From contig OY783204.1 of the NCBI GenBank assembly GCA_963678705.1, forward strand, positions 11,666,759-11,730,758: 64,000 nucleotides of DNA, in the 5' to 3' direction. The notes under the pieces were generated by a model. The model saw only the letters and a program-made list of their open reading frames with translations, searched no databases and was not told where the DNA came from. The translations under genes and the position numbers were made by a program. Each line of letters begins with the position of its first letter. Positions within the stretch are counted from its first letter, which is position 1. Below are positions 1 through 9,929 of the stretch, in pieces. Origin of the DNA: Panorpa germanica (Eukaryota > Arthropoda > Insecta > Mecoptera > Panorpidae).

Positions 1-134
1 TTTTCTCACTTTTAATTATTTTATCAAGTAAAGTAGCAGGAGCCGATCAGTACACACACAGTAGATAGGGACCACTTGTGCTGCAAAGCAAAATAACGTC
101 TTTGTAAACAAATACGTACTTCTTCCTTTTTTTG

Positions 135-598
135 TTAAGTCCCATCTGTCATGCCAGAGACAGTCATCATCAACTTTGTTCTACTTGAAGATAAAGCCAT
201 TTTGTGTTGCTTCAATAAACTACACATTTTATCTTTAGCAGTTAAAGAACGACTTTCTAGTTGTTCTCTACTAATTGCACCGACAAGGATCACTTTATTA
301 TGGGCAAAGCATACGTTTACACAACCTTTCGAGTGAGAAACACAGTCCTTGTCAAATACCATGTTCCAAAGCTCAGGGCCCATTACGGATCGCTGAGGAC
401 AACTATTAGATAGTTGCCTTTTTATGGAACGTTAATCGGTTTGTAAAATTAATGTTTTACAATGAATATAGTTCTTTAATAATTTATAAGCCCAGTGGAC
501 GTTCCTAGAGGTTTTTGCCGGTCTAATTCTTCGAATGGCACTTGGCCACCAGACATTATTAAAGGCACCCTGAATTTCTATAAATTCTATATAGTCTT
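135..598 (-). pseudogene. R1-type reverse transcriptase fragment in satellite unit 1
   Basis: Read on the minus strand, this is the middle of a non-LTR reverse transcriptase. The motif MGPELWNMVFD corresponds to the conserved block after the CPQG motif, followed by GCVNVCFA and then HNK where the catalytic F/YADD box should be, then a piece (AKDKMCSLLKQHKMAL) resembling the downstream thumb-side region. The catalytic Asp-Asp is lost. The fragment has no start, no endonuclease and no flanking LINE sequence, so it is a passenger of the satellite monomer and not a gene. Family assignment to the R1 clade rests on the AFDNVWWP and GPELWN style blocks in sister units. Confidence 0.75.
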
Positions 599-1254
599 TT
601 CACAATTTCCAAGAAAACCGCATATATTGTTCACTTATAACAATTAATACAATCTTTTTATTATTAGAAAACTTGCTTTTATATAAACTAATTGTAATGT
701 TTTAATATTATTGATAGTTAATGGTAATCGACTTACTTGATAGTGGGCAGCAACCTCTTGTCTTCCGTATATTTGTAGTGTTTATATGAGGTCTTCCTTA
801 TAAAGCTCTACGGATTTCTTGAATTTCTTAACCAGTTGATGTTTTAGCACTAACACTAACTTATCGCATTTATTAATGTCTTATCTCAAAAACGACAAAG
901 TTACAGTTTTAAGGTCATGTTCATAAGACCGCGTGTACGCGTCATATATATATAGTTATATTATTCAACACTAATTTCGAACTGTCAAACTTTTGTAAAA
1001 ACACTGTTTTTAGGGTAAATTAACACAAAATTAAAACAAACTTAAAAATTTTTTTTAGAAAAATATATTCATAAAATATATTTAATTTTTTTTCCGTAAT
1101 TTTTTTCTCACTTTTATTCACTTTTATCACTTAAAGTAGCAGGAGTTGATCAGTACTATCAAAGTAGATAGGGAACACTTGTGTTGCAATGCAAAATTAA
1201 CGTCTTTGTAAACCAATACGTAGTTCTTCCTTTTTCTGTTAAGTCCCCTCTGTC

Positions 1255-1690
1255 ATGCTAGAGGCAGTCATCATCAACTTTGTTTTACTTGAAAAAAGAG
1301 CCATTTTGTGCAGCTACAAGAAACTACACATTTTATCTATAGCAGCTAAAGAACGGCTTTCTAGTTGTTCTCTACTATTTTCATCGACAACGATCACTTT
1401 ATTATCGGCAAAGCGTACGTTTACACAACCTTTCGAGTGGGAAACACAGTCATCCTCGAATACCCTGTTCCAAAGCTCAGGGCCCATTACGAATTGCTGA
1501 GGACAACTATTAGATAGTTTCCTTTTTATGGAACAGTAATCGGTTTGTAAAATTAATGTTTTACAATGAATATAGTTCTACATAGCCCAGTGGACGTTCC
1601 TAGAAGTTTTTGTTAGACTAATTCTTCGAAGGGCACTTGGAAACCAGACATTAAAAAAGGCACCCTCAATTTCTATAAATTCTATATAGT
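1255..1690 (-). pseudogene. R1-type reverse transcriptase fragment in satellite unit 2
   Basis: Same antisense fragment as in unit 1, with the catalytic box reading as ADN instead of ADD. It is diverged from the units at 34.6-58.9 kb, which suggests that the left edge of the window holds older or less homogenised monomers. Confidence 0.65.
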
Positions 1691-1850
1691 CTTTCCACAA
1701 TTTTCAAGAAAACCGCATATATTGTTCACGTATAACAATTAATACACTCTCTTTATTAGTAGGAAACTCGCTTTAATATAAACTAATTGTTATGTTTTAA
1801 TATTATTTATAGTTAATGTTAATCGACTTACTTGATAGTGGGCAGTAACC

Positions 1851-2250
1851 AACTTATTGTTCGTCAAATTACCAGCAACATGCCTGCAGCAGGTGTACCT
1901 GTTAATTTGAAGTAGATGCAACGTTTTGCACATGTGCAAGAACGAGTTCAGCAGTACTGGAAAAGGTGGACTTCTAATTAAATAAACCATTGCCAACAAC
2001 GTAGTAAATGGAAAACTTTAACCAATACGAAACTTCATATAAAATCATTAGGTATGATTCATGACCATTTAGCACCAACACCAAATGGGCAATTGGTCGC
2101 ATCATCAAGCTGTTATCTGCAAACGATTTACTTACGAGAGTTGATGTTCTAAAGACAAAGTTTGTAGAAATAACCAGAGCCGTCAGGCGTCTGGCCCCTC
2201 TGCCATTTCTACAATCTTGATCTGCCCTCACTATATTACCCGGTGGAGCA
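1851..2250 (+). pseudogene. BEL integrase C-terminal remnant (C1)
   Basis: Corresponds to the last part of the BEL pol polyprotein seen in more complete form at 24460-24868: the blocks [20 protein letters not shown] and VQQYWKRW and the terminal region ending at the LTR. Stops and frameshifts break it, for example a TAG in place of a Gln or Asn codon at about 1912 and frame changes around 2080. No catalytic residues are present in this stretch. Confidence 0.7.
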
Positions 2251-2727
2251 TAGAGAAGAATAGCTTAAACAAATTTTGTCTTTAGACAAACCGTGTTTCG
2301 TCTTTCTTGTTGTAAAGTATTTTGTTGTACTTAATTTATTATTTCGTTATAATTTTTGTAATTTCATTTTTAAAACTTCTTTGTTCACCAAATTTTACCC
2401 CAATTCGTTTGTATTTGCGCCACCAGAGACCTCTTTTATCTACCAGAATACAGCTGGTCACAATCCCTTTTTCTTTTCCTGGCCTTTATAAGTGACTGCG
2501 CTGTTATCAGAGCAGTTCTTACGTCTCTTAGCTACTTTGTTACTACATTATTAATATCTACTTTATTATTAGCTACTCTTTTACTACTTACTAATTTATT
2601 GCTATTAATTTATTACTAGCAACCTTATTATATTTTAAGTGTTAATTATTGTTATTATTATTTAAACTTATAAATTATATGTGATAAAATAAACAAGTGA
2701 ATTTTTATATAAAATTTAAGTGAAGAT
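2251..2727 (+). repeat. BEL 3' LTR, left part (C1)
   Basis: Starts at TAGAGAAGAATAGC, the equivalent of TGGAGAAGAATAGC in the other LTR copies (12698, 19438, 24856, 30786), and follows them to AAGTGAAGAT, where the DNA transposon is inserted. It carries a TATATAAGTG box near 2490 followed by an inferred promoter/transcription start region. Confidence 0.85.
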
Positions 2728-2798
2728 CATGGGCCGGTCATTCACGAACAAACTTTTCGTACAAATTTTAATCATCGACAAGTGGCGGTCTCATAACG
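2728..2798 (+). repeat. Left terminal inverted repeat of the hAT-like element
   Basis: About 70 bp that pair imperfectly with 4813-4887. Shared blocks are GGGCCGGTCA, AACAAA, TTTCGTACAAA and GTGGCGGTCTCATAACG. Confidence 0.8.
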
Positions 2799-4812
2799 GT
2801 AAAACAGAACTAACAGTTTTTTTAAACGCGGGTACCACTATATCGCATGGGTAACACTGAATAATATATTATCGACAATTATCGGCAAGAATCGTGAACA
2901 ACCGTCAAAATTCAAATATGCACATGGATGCTTATGTCAAATGATGTCAAAATTCAGCAAATGCGAAACTTGTGTATAAATAATTTAATACAATTTAAAT
3001 AAGCAGGACTAGACTTCTGAATAATGTGGTTAATCTATCAGTGTTGTTTGAGGACCCAAGCACTAGAAATAATTGTAAGTACAAAAATTCCATATTACAT
3101 TTTTCTATAATTAAATCATAAAAATAGAATCTTCCTTGTTTGATCAATGACAATTAATTTGGATCTTGATCATGATTATGTTTCTATAACTTGAATAAAT
3201 AATGTGTAACACTCGTTATTTTCAAAGGATTTATCGTTCTTGCAACAGTATGTGACCAACTCAAAGTCAACATCAAAGTCAAGGAGGATTTAATGGAAGA
3301 AAGAGCTCGAAACAATTCAAATATTTGAGGTAATCATTTCTGCACTTAGTGTTTAAAGTAATACATTAAAAACAAAATATAAGACTTTAGTAATAACATC
3401 TTTTATCATTTTTATCAGGTGCAGTACTCTACGATAACAGTGGTTCAATCCTCTGTATGAAGTTTCTCATATTATGAAGTACATCAGTGATGACATTTTT
3501 GGATAGCAGTTACACTTATGTTTTAACACATGGAAAACTAATTGTGCAGCATATAGAAGAGTCATAAGAGGGGTTCATACCCGAAGAACATTCCCGGGAC
3601 ACATAACTTAGCGACACGTCAAGAAGAACATAATTCCGAGATTGAAAACATGTAGTAGACATGCAGTACAAATATTAAGTCAATGAGTAGGAATGCATTT
3701 ACTTCAAATGTCTTCTGGTACATTTATTTATATTACAAACAAATCTATTTTCTTCAACCTTATCGTTGACTCTTTTATTTTTCAATTTAGGTCTGCAAGA
3801 CAACTCTTAGAAAAATATGCTAACTATACTGGAGAATTCCTTCTCCTTTGCGATCATCTGTTCGATAGTTTCTTGAAAATAATATTAGTACAAATGTTGA
3901 CGCTGCCAGAAACCTTACAAGGAACTTGATACCGAAAGTTTGCTTCAACAAGTGATCCAGTCTAACGATGGTGCTCTATTTGTAGAACAAAGCAGAATAC
4001 TAAACTATGCTGGAGAAAAATAATATTATGCAGCTATTAGAACTCTGTCAAATAAATCATGTGGCAGTATGAATACCTTGCTGAAAGGAAATGATCTACG
4101 CCTTGATTTAGATTAGATGCAAATGAGGAGCTACAGATTTTTATAAAGCTAAAATTAAAGGTATACGTGCATAATTTAGTACATTAACGTTTACATTATT
4201 ATTTTCTGATTAGTATTTCTTTTTCTATTGCTTCATACTTAATTTCTTTCGTACACAGTTTCCTTCAAACTCAAAATGTTAACTGATTTAATAATTAGTT
4301 AACGTTTTATTATTTACGGAAATTTAACATAATTCTGCTACATTATCATTAAATAAATGCAAAAGACTTTAATAAAATATCTTTTGCTACTATCGTAATT
4401 TGATATGTAACATTATATATTCTTTAAAAGGTTTATTAACGACTGAAAACTTAAATTATTGTTTTTGTACAGAAATTTATGTTATGTAAAACATATACCT
4501 TTAATTCTTCGTCGACGTTTTAAGTATTTACATATTTTTGGGATTGTAATACAACTTTTTTAATGAATTTGTATTGTTAACCGAATAATAGTTATTGTGT
4601 ATGAATAATAAAGAATATATTATAACTAAAATTAAACTCTTTTACTAAAATAGTAATAAGGTTGAATAAGTGGTAAATTAATATTTTTTTTAAGTGCTAA
4701 TAACACTCAAAAGTTATTGCACTTAAAAAAATAATTTTTTATTTTTAAATTTTATAATAATTAAATTAGAAATATAGGCTCCTCCCACAAAAATCTGCTA
4801 GTTCCAATTTAT

Positions 4813-4887
4813 CGTTATGAGACCGCCACATGTCGAAATGATGCCAAATTTTGTACGAAAAATTTGTTAGAGAGTGACCGGCCCCTG
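4813..4887 (-). repeat. Right terminal inverted repeat of the hAT-like element
   Basis: Inverse of the left terminus. The same right-end sequence, including the subterminal GGCTCCTCCCACAAAAATCT block, recurs at 42691-42830, so this is a repeat family with at least two members in the window. Confidence 0.8.
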
Positions 4888-4974
4888 GTGAAGATATTTA
4901 ATTTCCTGTGCTTGCTCCTCAAGAATTTTCAACCAAGCGTAGTGCTAAAAATACGCACGATCTGTTTATTACCA
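4888..4974 (+). repeat. BEL 3' LTR, right part (C1)
   Basis: Continuation of the LTR after the DNA transposon. It ends ...TTTATTACCA at 4974, aligned with ...CTTATTTACA that precedes the primer-binding site in the other copies. Confidence 0.85.
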
Positions 4975-5016
4975 GTTACAGTTTTAAGGTTATGTTCATA
5001 AGACCGCGTGTACGTG

Positions 5017-5018
<2 letters not shown>
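4975..5018. repeat. Satellite scrap between BEL C1 and the TA-flanked pair
   Basis: GTTACAGTTTTAAGGTTATG through to CGTGTCAT is the satellite segment that normally leads into its short CATATATATATAG run. The matching right-hand piece is at 12420. Confidence 0.85.

Positions 5019-5085
<67 letters not shown>
5019..5085. repeat. (AT)n microsatellite, left flank of element 1
   Basis: About 32 AT units where ordinary monomers have about five. It abuts the terminal repeat of element 1 and appears to be an expansion of the insertion target. Confidence 0.9.
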
Positions 5086-5086
<1 letters not shown>

Positions 5087-6004
5087 CCAGCTATCATTTT
5101 GACGTCCTTTTATTAACCCTACAATTTGGCGTCTACTAGAAGGAGTGGCACTAGACAAGAAATTGTTGAAGTATATAGCACTATTTATGTATTATGTTGT
5201 ATGTATGGGTCAAAACTTCAAGATATTGTAAAATTAAAGTATTCAAAAAAACTTTTATTCAACCGACAGATTGACGTCCTTTCATATTGTGTGCAATTGG
5301 ACTTCCATGCGCGTATATATTTTCATTCAATAGACAATTTGACGTCCTGCGACGTTGCCACTGTATTATGCATGAACTTGACCTGGATTTATCTTTGTTC
5401 TCAATTGAATAAGGTATTGCGGGTTATTCATATCTATTCAAAGCGTTTCTGATTCTTGTATGACGACCTAAACTTATCAATTTGTTTTTTCAATTCATCT
5501 ATGTAAAAAAAAGATAGTTATAATGATAAAATAATTAGTGTTTTATTAAATATAATTCAAAGTTATATTATAAAATAATATGGCAGTCCATTAAGGATGA
5601 AGTTATTTATTTAAATTATCTAGTTTAATCCCGCTGAACACAGTTTCGTGTATTGAATGTCTTACATAACAAATGTTATCTTACACTTAAACCTAATTTC
5701 AACGTTTGTGGTTGAGATTTCGATTTTTCTAATCAGGTAAACATTAAATACATGTTTAATATATATTTAATGATTACCTAATATACCACGTTTTGTGACT
5801 AATTTTAGAATTTTTTTAAAATAAGTTAGGTTAGATTAGCTCTTTACAAATTAACAAATTCATAAAATGTATTAAGAAGACCGATTACGATTATGTAATC
5901 TTAAAAACATCTCTTGAAAGATGAAGGGCTTCTATAAAATAAGACAGTTTTAGGCTAAATATTATTATATTTTAAGTCAATAGGTTTTAAGTAAAATGTT
6001 ACAT
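5086..6004 (+). repeat. Long inverted arm, left (919 bp, pairs with 11470-12388)
   Basis: This arm matches the reverse complement of 11470-12388 with only scattered substitutions and equal length, ending at ATGTTACAT on both sides. A 108-codon open frame (5126-5452) is identical in both arms but has no recognisable domain and no ATG start. The arm has several copies of a TTGACGTCC motif near its outer end (5100, about 5273, about 5340). Confidence 0.9.
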
Positions 6005-6019
6005 GAATAACATCTAAAC

Positions 6020-7469
6020 GAGACAACCAAACTATTACAATATTTAACATAGCCGCACAAAGACTAGAAGACGATTTATTATTTGAACTAAGAACTTACT
6101 TAAATCCTAAAATTAATTACTATATTCAAACATCTGAAGATATATATAAAATATTAGTAAAACTTCATAAAAATTATATGCCTCAATACAAATTGTTTTT
6201 TTTTTTTTTAATTATAGATTTTTGGGCTTCGTAGGCACGTAGCCTTTTATCGCCCCTAATACTATTCTGTCTTTTCTTATATATTATACCCAGATAACAA
6301 GAATGATCGATTCATGGCTACTGCAGTTATAAATCTCGGTTTCTCAATCAAAAAAGCGGTGTTATATAAATACAAATTGTTTAGATGTATCAAAAATGTA
6401 ATTTATGTAAATGAATTAAATGAAAGAATAAAATTGATTCATGATTATCACACAGATCTTACGAATCACAGAGGAACACCTGATTTAATAAAAAGACTAA
6501 AAGAAAAATATTATTGGTATAATATGGAAAAAGAAATTGAAGCTTACGTAGATACTTGTACTCTTTGTAAAACTAATAAATACAACAGAAAGCCATTAGA
6601 TACTATTATGAATCTAACTGAAACACCCAGTAGGCCGTTTCAAGTATTACATATAGATACCTTTACCATCGATAAGCAAGATTTTCTAACAATGCTAGAT
6701 CCATTAACAAAGTTTGCAATTGCAGAACCCATCAAAGCAAAGAATAACTTAGAAATAACTGAAGGAATTCTGAAACTATTTAAACATCACGGAATACCGC
6801 AAACAATAATTATGGATAATGGATTAGAATTTAAGAACCATCTAGTACAACAACTACTAAGGACACACAAAATAAATGTGCATTTTACGACACCAATTGG
6901 ACACACAGGAAACAGTCCCGTCGAAAGGCTACATAGCACACTTATTGAAAACTATCGAATATTAAAAACACAACGTAAAGAAGATCCTACTAAAATAATG
7001 TTGATTTGTATTATAGCCTATAACAATACAATTCATTCTGTAACGGAACTAACTCCTATGGAAGCATTGTATGGCAGTCAACATCGAAGAAATATATTTG
7101 ACCAAAATATCAACACTGAAATTGTTCAAGACAAAATAAAGGATTACCATAGTAATATGAAAATATTGCATGATAAAATACAAAATAATATTATCAAAAA
7201 AAAAAAAGAATGATACTATAAACAGAATAAACAACACTAAAAACTTAACCAAAATTAAAATAGGTGACTTAGTATATATAAAATTAAACAACAGATCGAA
7301 AAGTCAACCACTCAAACAAGGGCCATATATAATAACCAAATTGGATGACAAGCAAAGAGCTTATATAAAAAATACAACTACAAACAAAACATTAATTAGA
7401 CACATTCGAGACTTAGAAAAAACTAAAACAAATCTTACTATTACAGAGGATAATGAATCTACGATTTAA
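6020..7469 (+). pseudogene. Gypsy-type integrase, 3' part of pol, interrupted and frameshifted
   Basis: The retroviral-type integrase would join element DNA to the host chromosome. Visible in order: a short pre-integrase stretch (about 6047-6195), an insertion (6196-6368), an N-terminal zinc-binding region with paired His near 6450 and CTLC near 6555-6570, the catalytic core with LHIDTF (about 6650), IMDNGLEF (about 6815) and PVERLHSTL (about 6920), giving the Asp, Asp, Glu triad, and then a C-terminal domain GDLVYIKL...GPYIITKL (about 7265-7345). A run of A residues at 7197-7208 shifts the frame between the core and the C-terminal domain. The open frame starting at 6314 begins inside the inserted sequence, so that ATG is not the true start. 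The domain order and sequence fit insect Gypsy elements. The protein is not functional as it stands. Confidence 0.85.
6196..6368 (-). mobile_element. Short retroposon 3' end with poly(A) tail inserted in Gypsy pol
   Basis: On the minus strand this ends in a poly(A) tail (T14 at 6196-6209), preceded by AGGCTACGTGCCTACGAAGC. It is flanked by an ~11-bp target duplication AATACAAATTG (6185-6195 and 6369-6379). Removing it would make the pol frame continuous across the site. It is a 5'-truncated LINE end or a SINE; the family is not recognised. Confidence 0.75.
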
Positions 7470-7891
7470 CAACAAATCCTATTTAAATAAAAGATATCCT
7501 ATATCAAACTTGCAAAACACCTTTCCTTTTATCAAACAATAATCCTTTCTAAGAAATATTTATTATTGTCTAATGAGAACTATTTACAGAACAACGAATT
7601 TTAAAAATCTAGAATTTACCATCAAACTAGACAAATTCAATGATATTCAAAAAAAAAAACAATATCATGAATTAACATCTCGAAAAGAATCTAACATAGA
7701 AATATAAAACTATTATAAAAATACTAACTATTATTGTACTATGTTTAATTATAGCTATAAGCATTATAATATGTTAAAAAATAAGAAAAAAAAAAAATTT
7801 ACAATTATTAATAAACTAAACTCAGCATATAAATTAGGAAGAAAATCAATTCCAATAAATTAAAATACGATTTTCATTCTAAGGGTGGAGA
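7470..7891 (+). other. Gene-poor Gypsy 3' region with one hydrophobic codon stretch and a purine tract
   Basis: No intact frame. About 19 codons at 7714-7773 encode an almost purely aliphatic stretch that could be a membrane anchor, as in the C-terminus of an envelope gene, but the frame is short and stops surround it. 7881-7891 (AAGGGTGGAGA) is a plausible polypurine tract directly before the LTR start. Confidence 0.35.
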
Positions 7892-8093
7892 AGTTAACAT
7901 ATGATTACGTAATACATTATATCATTGTTATGTTTATTTAATATATAGGAAATGAAATCATTATTTACATCTACTATGAATTGAAATATTAAATAAAACT
8001 TTTAACGTAATTGAATTTGAACATAAACAAAATGAGACCATTAAAAATAATTATAAATTAAAACCTTAAGTGGTTCTCAGAAATATAAACACC
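7892..8093 (+). repeat. Gypsy-type LTR, plus orientation
   Basis: Starts AGTTAAC after a purine tract, as gypsy-group LTRs do. Its first ~136 bp recur inverted at 8351-8516. I end it at 8093 because TGGCGACCG, resembling the tRNA-Arg primer-binding site of 412/mdg1-type elements, begins at 8094. That end is uncertain. Confidence 0.5.
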
Positions 8094-8350
8094 TGGCGAC
8101 CGTTGTGACTTATCTAAAAAATGATTAAATAAACAAAAAGCCAGTATAAATACATTTGCTTGAGACCATTCCAGTCAATCTCTAGAATAACACCACTATA
8201 GCAGTACGTGTTATTTTGATTCAGTAATAGTCAATTTTTATTGCATAATATTGACATTGCCAATTAGATTTAAGAAACAAAAATTCAAAAGAACAAAATA
8301 CAAAAGCAAAAGTATAAATTGCAAAAGAAAGAAATCAAAACTAAATTATG

Positions 8351-8516
8351 TTATGTTCAAATTCAATTACGTTAAAAGTTATTTGTTATTTGAGTCAACA
8401 TGATGTTATATTTATTTAATATTTCAATTCATAGTAGATGTAAATAATGATTTCATTTCCTATATATTAAATAAACATAACAATGATATAATGTATTACG
8501 TAATCATATGTTAACT
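8351..8516 (-). repeat. Gypsy-type LTR start, inverted copy
   Basis: The reverse complement matches 7892-8027, with an extra ~30 bp inside. The LTR terminus AGTTAAC lies exactly at the boundary with element 1. Confidence 0.75.
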
Positions 8517-8517
8517 A

Positions 8518-9002
8518 GCGGACGCCATATGGCTAGCGTAAGAATGCGATGGGTATTAGTAACATAGCTTTATTCAACACTACAAGTATTTCACACTCTG
8601 CAGTAGCAAACACAACACAATACCACAGACGCTGTTGCCATATCTGCAGACGTCATTTACGCTGTTACATGAAAGTAAATATACACTCCGCGTATATAGA
8701 ACTGCGCCAAATGCGGAAATTCCGTGAACTATAATTATACACTTTTTATCATCCTACTATCAAAATGGCTTCCTCAGTTTTTTCAAAATATTTCAGCAAA
8801 TATTTCATTGTGACGAAACAGAATTGGTTTTACCTTTAGCTATTAGTATAAGTTAAATATTTTTTTCAATATTTGAGTCGTAGATGTTATGAGAATCTCT
8901 TAACATGCAATTGTAATTTGGCGTCCGGTATACGGACGTCCAATTGCGATGGACGCCAAATTAAATGTAAATTGTCAATTAATGGACGTCAAAATGATAG
9001 CT

Positions 9003-9005
<3 letters not shown>
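8518..9005 (-). repeat. Inner inverted arm of element 1 (pairs with 9052-9540)
   Basis: Together with 9052-9540 it forms a ~1.02-kb near-perfect palindrome around a (TA)n spacer. Both arms carry clustered GGACGTC and GGACGCC motifs near the TA end (8919-8990). Confidence 0.9.

Positions 9006-9051
<46 letters not shown>
9006..9051. repeat. (TA)n microsatellite at the head-to-head junction
   Basis: About 23 TA units between the inward-facing termini of elements 1 and 2. It is the centre of the palindrome. Confidence 0.95.
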
Positions 9052-9054
<3 letters not shown>

Positions 9055-9540
9055 AGCTATCATTTTGACGTCCATCAATTGACAATTTACATTTAATTTG
9101 GCGTCCATCGCAATTGGACGTCCGTATACCGGACGCCAAATTACAATTGCATGTTAAGAGATTCTCATAACATCTACGACTCAAATATTGAAAAAAATAT
9201 GTAACTTATACTAATGGCTAAAGGTAAAACCAATTCTGTTTCGTCACAATGAAATATTTGCTGAAATATTTTGAAAAAACTGAGGAAGCCATTTTGATAG
9301 TAGAATGAAAAAAAGTGTATAATTATAGTTCACGGAATTTCCGCATTTGGCGCAGTTCTATATACGCGGAGTGTATATTTACTTTTATGTAACAGCGTAA
9401 ATGACGTCTGCAGATATGGCAACAGCGTCTGTGGTATTGTGTTGTGGTTGCTACTGCAGAGTGTGAAATACATGTACTGTTGAATAAAGCTATGTTACTA
9501 ATACCCATCGCATTCATACGCTAGCCATATGGCGTCCGCC
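9052..9540 (+). repeat. Left arm of element 2
   Basis: Inverse of 8518-9005 at near identity. It ends at GGCGTCCGCC, after which elements 1 and 2 no longer match. No gene is seen here or in 9541-9929, which is plain AT-rich sequence. Confidence 0.9.
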
Positions 9541-9929
9541 ATATTGAATTACATATAAATTGATTAAATATTTTAATTGATAAAAATACTAGTTACGACA
9601 CTAAGTAAATGTAACTCGCGGTTTTAGTTATGTATAATAATATGTGTAATTATTATTTTTTGTATATGCACTAATAGGTTAAAGCGTGCGTTACGTTCCA
9701 GGTTTGAGTTAATAAGAAAGAATCGGAAACATTTACGTAGTGTGGAACCCTAGAGCGGTGACTCATATAAACAAAGGATGTTTACATAAGAAATAGTATC
9801 GTTTGCCCAAAGCGAGAAGTATATATGTGTGTATAAAAACAAATAGGCATAAAATATAAATGAATTAAAACATAGAAATCTTAAAACTAACATTAATTAA
9901 AAATAAAGGCAAGATATTGATATATAAAT

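Larger units (their letters stand above)
1..1850. repeat. Satellite array A, two incomplete ~1.18-kb monomers
   Basis: Two successive units share the landmark order of the big arrays further right: GATCAGTAC anchor (48 and 1151), TGTCATGCCAGAG, an antisense reverse transcriptase piece, GGGCAGCAACC, GACAAAGTTACAG and CATATATATATAG. Units here are the most diverged of the window and the spacing is about 1.10 kb instead of 1.18 kb because of small deletions. The array is cut at about 1850, where BEL integrase sequence begins inside the GGGCAGTAACC landmark. Confidence 0.85.
2728..4887. mobile_element. TIR DNA transposon, hAT-like, inserted in the BEL LTR
   Basis: The element is bounded by CATGGGCCGGTCA on the left and the inverse of CAGGGGCCGGTCA on the right, and is flanked by an exact 8-bp duplication GTGAAGAT (2720-2727 and 4888-4895). 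The intact LTR copies carry GTGAAGAT only once, which proves the insertion. An 8-bp duplication fitting nTnnnnAn and termini starting CA-G-GG point to the hAT superfamily; P-like elements also give 8 bp. The interior shows possible exons with GT/AG borders (about 2980-3076, 3230-3330, 3420 on) but many stops, and I recognise no transposase. It is a decayed or non-autonomous copy. Confidence 0.8.
1851..4974 (+). mobile_element. BEL/Pao retrotransposon, 5'-truncated copy 1 (C1), split by a DNA transposon
   Basis: Begins abruptly in the integrase C-terminal region (satellite|BEL junction at about 1850), runs through the end of pol and the 3' LTR, and ends at 4974. The LTR is interrupted at 2727/2728 by a TIR element and resumes at 4888. 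Immediately after the LTR the satellite resumes with GTTACAGTTTT, the same satellite position at which the 5' LTR at 12698 starts. Most of the element (5' LTR, gag, most of pol) is missing, together with about 190 bp of satellite, as if one deletion removed both. Confidence 0.85.
6005..8517 (+). mobile_element. Gypsy/Ty3-type LTR retrotransposon fragment replacing the core of element 1
   Basis: Contains the 3' part of a Gypsy pol gene (plus strand), a gene-poor stretch, a purine tract (7881-7891), an LTR in plus orientation starting AGTTAAC (7892) and a second copy of the LTR start in minus orientation ending exactly at the junction with element 1 (8516). The pol part starts at the junction with no 5' half. 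The inverted pair of LTR pieces resembles a rearranged or self-integrated copy, not a normal insertion. Confidence 0.75.
5086..9005 (-). mobile_element. TA-flanked TIR element 1, inverted copy with its core replaced
   Basis: Begins with TCCAGCTATCATTTTGACGT and ends with its inverse at 8984-9005, with (TA)n outside each end. Read on the minus strand, its first ~488 bp equal element 2 positions 9052-9540 and its last 919 bp equal 11470-12388, both at near identity. The central part differs: where element 2 has the recombinase-like gene, element 1 has 2.5 kb of Gypsy-related sequence (6005-8517). I read it as a second, head-to-head copy of element 2 whose core was lost or replaced. The alternative is one 7.3-kb foldback unit with an internal palindrome. 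Confidence 0.7.

Noticed and set aside
3693-3929. 78-codon frame in the hAT-like element as a transposase
   Set aside because: No recognisable domain and stops on both sides; kept only as unexplained interior.
5019-5158. Open frames of repeated Ile-Tyr through the TA runs (also at 8873-9184)
   Set aside because: They are translations of (TA)n and its flanks and have no independent support.
5126-5452. 108-codon frame identical in both long arms (also 12022-12348)
   Set aside because: Identity follows from the arms being recent copies. There is no ATG start, no recognisable domain and no sign of codon-level constraint.
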